From: Plotosus lineatus | Lineage: Eukaryota; Chordata; Actinopteri; Siluriformes; Plotosidae | Reading direction: 5' to 3' | Assembly (NCBI GenBank): GCA_024760905.1 | Contig: CM045733.1 | Coordinates: 19,119,501-19,183,500 of the forward strand | DNA length: 64,000 nucleotides | Part shown: positions 60,346 through 64,000 of the stretch, piece by piece | How the letters are laid out: every line of letters starts with the position of its first letter | Numbering within the stretch: the stretch's first letter is position 1 | Notes under the pieces: model-generated | The model's database searches: none | The model's input: only the letters and a program-made list of their open reading frames with translations | What the model was told of the DNA's origin: nothing | Program-made: the position numbers and the translations under genes

Positions 60346-61265
60346 TAACCTTCAACATCCTCACGTGTGTTCCCGTGAGACTAAACTTCAATATCCTCAC
60401 GTGTGTTTCCGTGAGAGGACTAGAGATTGCTTACCCCGATTAATCGAATACTACCTCGGGACATTCGTTCCTGTGTCACCATGGGGAATACTAATGGGTT
60501 AGTGCCCAAACCTGATCCCGAAGAAACACCAAGCGATTGAATGAATCATTGCAATTTGATGTTCCTTACAACACCATGGTTAGACTATATCCCAACCACA
60601 ATTCCTGGCTTATCCACACGGAGGAACTTTTAAACTCAAATATCTTGCATCTCCGTACAGGCACATTTATGAAGGTAACAGAGACCCTAATTGGAATTAT
60701 GATTACAACTCAGAGTTATATTTGAAGTGGATTGAAATGAAACCCATTTGGGACAAATATCAACATGTTAAAGAGGCTCAATCCATTCAGAAAATGGCCC
60801 TTAAACCTAAACCGAATACCAAACCTAAACCTTCAAAAATTACCGGTATGCCACCGCCCTATAATGTTCCAGCACCACCACTTGAGGCGTCGGCACTTAA
60901 ACCTGAACCCGAAACCATGAGTACTCCTTTGTATCCAAATTTAGATGTCTCGTATTGTCCTTCTGTAGTTGAAAAAACCTCTCGCTCACCCCCACATGAT
61001 GGTGGGTCTATAGTTAAAATACAACAGCTCTCGTCTCCAAACGTTCTTTCTTCATCTCCTGACGTCCCCTGTACTGGCGTGGATAATCTGAACCTGGACA
61101 ATGTTGATCCGGATGCTGGTTCCTCACCTCCACCACAAAACTCATCACAAGCGTTGGGGAATGCAGCGTGTGTCTAGTCCGTAAAACCCCCGTCACCTTC
61201 TGACCTGAAAGATATCATTAAAATGCTGCCTTCGCCTAACAAACCTATACGTTTTGTAGATATGT

Positions 61266-62210
61266 GCTTGAACACTAGGAAGACGAAGGAGATGGTGGTC
61301 GACTTCAGTAGAAGCACTCAAACACACACACACACACATTTACTAGTGAACATCCAGGGACAGGACATTGAGACAGTGGACAGTTTCAAGTACCTGGGTG
61401 TTCACCTTAACAATAAACTGGACTGGTCCCACAACACCAACGCCCTGTACAAGAAGGGCCAGAGTCGCCTCCACCTTCTGAGGAGACTCAGGTCCTTCGG
61501 CATATGCAGACTTCTGCTCAGGACATTTTATGACTCTGTGGTAGCCTCTGCAATCCTCTACGCTGCCATCTGCTGGGCCCCGGGCAGCACAGAGCGGGAC
61601 AGAAAGAGACTGAACAAGCTGGTCAGGAGGGCCAGCTCTGTCCTCGGCTGCCCACTGGACTCTGTGGAGGAGGTGAGTGAGAGGAGGATGGTAGCAAAGC
61701 TCACATCCATCCTGTCCAACAGCTCTCACCCACTGCACCAGACTGTCGAGGAGCTAAGCAGCTCCTTCAGTGTACGACTGAGGCATCCTCAGTGCAGGAA
61801 GGAGCGCTACAAGAGGTCGTTCATTCCCACCGCTATCAGACTGTACAACGCCACTTTGTAACTGTCTGTGAAAATACCGGTTATGTGCAATAAAAACCCT
61901 GTGCACTTTAATCAACCACATCTACCCCACTGACTGTGAACCATATCAACCCATCTACTCTGCCCTCAGATACATTACACTTTAATATAGGCCAGTCTAT
62001 AAAGTTGCTCCATTCTTTTCTTTTATTGTTTAGTAATTTATACTATTTATGTATCTATTTATTTATTTACTTATATAATACATATGTATGTGTGTATGTT
62101 CGTACTTGTATCTATTTTTGCACCCCCTACTGATGGTACCTCAAGAGCCTGTAACAGTGAATTTCTCCATTGTGAGATTAATAAAGCTGTATCTTATCTT
62201 ATCTTATCTT
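61266..62210 (+). mobile_element. 5'-truncated CR1/L2-group LINE inside the ERV
   Basis: The plus frame 61260-61861 encodes the end of a non-LTR reverse transcriptase protein: NTRKTKEMVVDF, FKYLGVHLNNKLDW, LRRLRSFGICRLLLRTFYDS, CWAPGS, RRASSVLGCP, FIPTAIRLYN. A short 3'UTR and an (ATCTT)n end follow (62191-62210). ATATGT occurs on both sides (61260-61265 and 62211-62216) as a minimal target duplication. The clade is given only as CR1/L2 group (possibly Rex1), judged from wording. Confidence 0.78.
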
Positions 62211-62696
62211 ATATGTTGATTAAATCTTAGCGTCACTGTCAGCTTACGGAGCAGATTACCGTTTTATTTTACATGCTACCCTCGGCGAGGCATATGATGA
62301 AGTTCACCTCCTCCAGGAGGTTCCATGCCTTGATGATAAAAATGACGAGTGGTCAGTCACCACTAAAACAGAGATAGAAGATGAATCAAGGGAGGGTGTT
62401 ACCACCGCTCGAGTACTAAAAGTAAAAAGACTGAATATAATTATTTCTGGAAGAGACAAAATTGTTTGAAGATTCTAAAAGACCAACTGACTGGGTATCT
62501 CCTTGCCCGCCAGCAGGTGAATCGTGATCTCAGCCAGGTAACTAACTGTAAACAGGAAAAGGAGCCTGTGTCCAGGTTTTTCGCTCGTTTCCGCGACACG
62601 TGGACCCTTTTAGGTGGTTTCAATGTGCAGGATTCATCAACTAATCCCATGTTCATTATCACCTTCATGAATAACTGTTTTCCTTCTACAGTATAC

Positions 62697-63444
62697 CAGT
62701 GGTTCTCAAATAGTGGGGCACGCAGCGATATGGGGGTAGACATGCTTTTTTTGCCGTATTAGGATAAAGTGTAATTCTACATCCACTACAGCAGGTGGCA
62801 GTGGCTTCCTCACTGTTAGAGTGTGTCCAGAGGTAAAATAAAAAGTGATATTAATAAACCCACCATGGAAATTTTTAACATGGACCAAAAGAGAGGCAGA
62901 GAGAGACTGAGACAGTGAGAGAAACGAAAGTCTCCCGAAAGTTAAGTCGAGGAGGTATGATGAAGCAGCTGTAGCACTCGGCTTCACTGTGCTGCGGTGA
63001 GAAACGAGGAAAGACCGCCGTGTTTACTGTGTCTGAAAATATTGGCAGCGAACAGCATGAACCCAAATAAATTCAGGCTTCACTTAAATACGGCACACTC
63101 TGATCACGTGATGAGCCATGTGAGTTTTTTCAGCAAAAACGTGCTGAGTATTACCAACAACCATCCCGCTTTGTGAATGCTACTCCAGCAAACCAGTGAG
63201 CTCTGTTAGCATCAGATAAGGTGGCGGGCCAAACTGCTCAGTGTAGAAAACCCGGCAGCAGAGCAGAGGAACTGACCCTACCTGCAGCAGACACGCGTCA
63301 CTCCTGTCAAAATAAGTCCAGGACCCAGTTCAGCAGTGAGCAGGAGCTGAGAGTTCAGTGTCGTGCTTTAAACCCAGCTTCGAAAATCTGTGCACTGCGA
63401 AAAGTGCTCATTATAGCCATTAATCTGGACTTAATCATTTTGAC

Positions 63445-63482
<38 letters not shown>

Positions 63483-63598
63483 AAATTGTTTTATTAATTT
63501 TTGCTTTATAGGTTAAAGTGTTTTATATATTGTGCTCCTGAGTTAATATTGCTGATTAATTTGAATTTATTATTATTTGTTGATTTTATTTACTTATA
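62697..63598 (+). mobile_element. hAT transposon remnant with BED-finger-like piece
   Basis: The left end CAGTGGTTCTCAAATAGTGG is typical of hAT. Plus-strand codons near 62935-63115 resemble a ZBED-type transposase start (RYDEAAVALGFTV, a CxxC-like stretch and SMNPNK-like wording), with stops and frameshifts. The right inverted end is not seen before another insertion at 63599. An (AAT)n tract lies at 63443-63480. Confidence 0.55.
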
Positions 63599-63719
63599 CA
63601 GTTGGCCCCAAATTTACGACGACCCCTTTGTACGAAATCCCCAGATTACGAAAAACATTTTCTTCAGTTTCCGTCCGAAATACGAGACAAGCCCCTCTTA
63701 AGAAAAGAAATTCAAAATT
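63599..63719 (+). mobile_element. One end of a Tigger-like TIR element
   Basis: TA then CAGTTGGCCCCAAATTTACG, with GACGACCCCTTTGTACGAAAT following. Only this end is visible before an RTE fragment begins. Confidence 0.45.
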
Positions 63720-63807
63720 GTAAGAGAAGATGCAGAGGATAGGGTGAAATGGAGACAGATGATTCGCTGTGGCGACCCCTGAAGGGAACAGCCGAAAGGA
63801 AAAGAAG
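63720..63807 (+). mobile_element. RTE LINE 3' terminal fragment
   Basis: GTAAGAGAAGATGCAGAGGA, then GATTCGCTGTGGCGACCCCT, the TGA stop and GAACAGCCGAAAGGAAAAG. It is the last 88 bases of the resident RTE family and abuts the ERV protease-like sequence. Confidence 0.85.
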
Positions 63808-64000
63808 GTGTTCCTTTTTCCTTTCTAGACCCTGGAGCCTCAATGTCCTCCTCAGGGAAACGCTATGAAGGTCCTCTTTCTGACCAATCTATACGCTCTA
63901 TTGGAATTGATATTCATATTTTGCCTAATTCAACTGTATCCGTTTCTGTGACTTTGTTTTCACCCTGTAAAAATCTCTCCTTTTTTTTGACTGGAAGTGA

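Larger units (their letters stand above)
58974..64000 (+). mobile_element. Endogenous retrovirus, 5' part, broken and heavily interrupted
   Basis: The plus-strand order is LTR end, tRNA-Pro-type primer site, leader with minisatellite, gag pieces, and a protease piece at the window edge. The presumed LTR (about 58974-59368; left edge uncertain) has AATAAA at 59238-59243 and ends in CA. A gag-like start with Met-Gly (possible myristoylation) is at 60481, followed by an early stop. The next stretch (60722-61177) has a PPPY late-domain motif at 60851-60862. Capsid-like sequence resumes at about 62217-62690. At 63810-64000 a protease-like stretch has DPG where retroviral proteases have DTG. A LINE, a hAT element, a TIR end and an RTE fragment interrupt it. 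The pol and env regions and the 3' LTR would lie beyond 64000. It is not functional. Confidence 0.75.

Noticed and set aside
59444..60400. Long open frames on both strands (192-318 codons) with repeated MGQYSS/METHTG-like peptides
   Set aside because: They lie entirely in the 36-bp minisatellite. A period divisible by three keeps frames open on both strands, so openness is not coding evidence.

Overview
The window is vertebrate genomic DNA, most likely from a ray-finned fish. It has interrupted genes with GT/AG introns, vertebrate protein families (p27Kip1, CDPF1, Hakai/CBLL1, SLC26A3), dense CA/TA microsatellites, and a fish-type repeat mix of tRNA-derived SINEs, an RTE-type LINE, Tc1, Tigger and hAT DNA transposons and an endogenous retrovirus. 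I see no prokaryotic or organellar features.

Layout. 1-2.8 kb: AT-rich sequence, probably cdkn1b 3'UTR and intergenic. 2.8-3.7 kb (minus): two-exon cdkn1b, with a CCAAT/TATA-like promoter near 4.2 kb. 4.4-9.4 kb: microsatellites, a SINE and a TA-flanked MITE. 9.75-13.4 kb (minus): three coding exons of cdpf1, whose second intron is full of nested transposons. 13.4-13.65 kb: a 250-bp shared promoter region with ETS-like sites. 13.65-16.96 kb (plus): six-exon cbll1, with a poly(A) signal at 17.5 kb. 18.9-35.1 kb (minus): 18 coding exons of an slc26a3-like anion exchanger. 42.7-58.2 kb (minus): exons 4-18 of a second, tandem slc26a3-like copy, whose exons 1-3 are not found before the window ends. 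59.0-64.0 kb (plus): the 5' part of an old, broken endogenous retrovirus, with a tRNA-Pro-type primer site, a 36-bp minisatellite in its leader and several later insertions.

The cellular genes do not form an operon-like unit. cbll1 next to a convergent slc26a3 matches the human CBLL1-SLC26A3 neighbourhood. Here slc26a3 is duplicated in tandem, and cdpf1 and cdkn1b lie on the other side of cbll1. cdpf1 and cbll1 are divergent and probably share a promoter.

I found no evidence for a new multi-gene system. The most unusual content is in the repeats. One SINE body carries at least five different 3' tails, all joined at the same point, and one tail is shared with the resident RTE LINE. An RTE element with an 18-bp target duplication is split by a Tigger-like element at a TA. 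Three local fold-back (inverted) duplications fall in repeats, and one dispersed repeat with two inverted copies is a family I could not name. Splice sites were assigned by eye from homology, consensus GT/AG and reading-frame closure. All repeat boundaries are approximate unless a target duplication is given.
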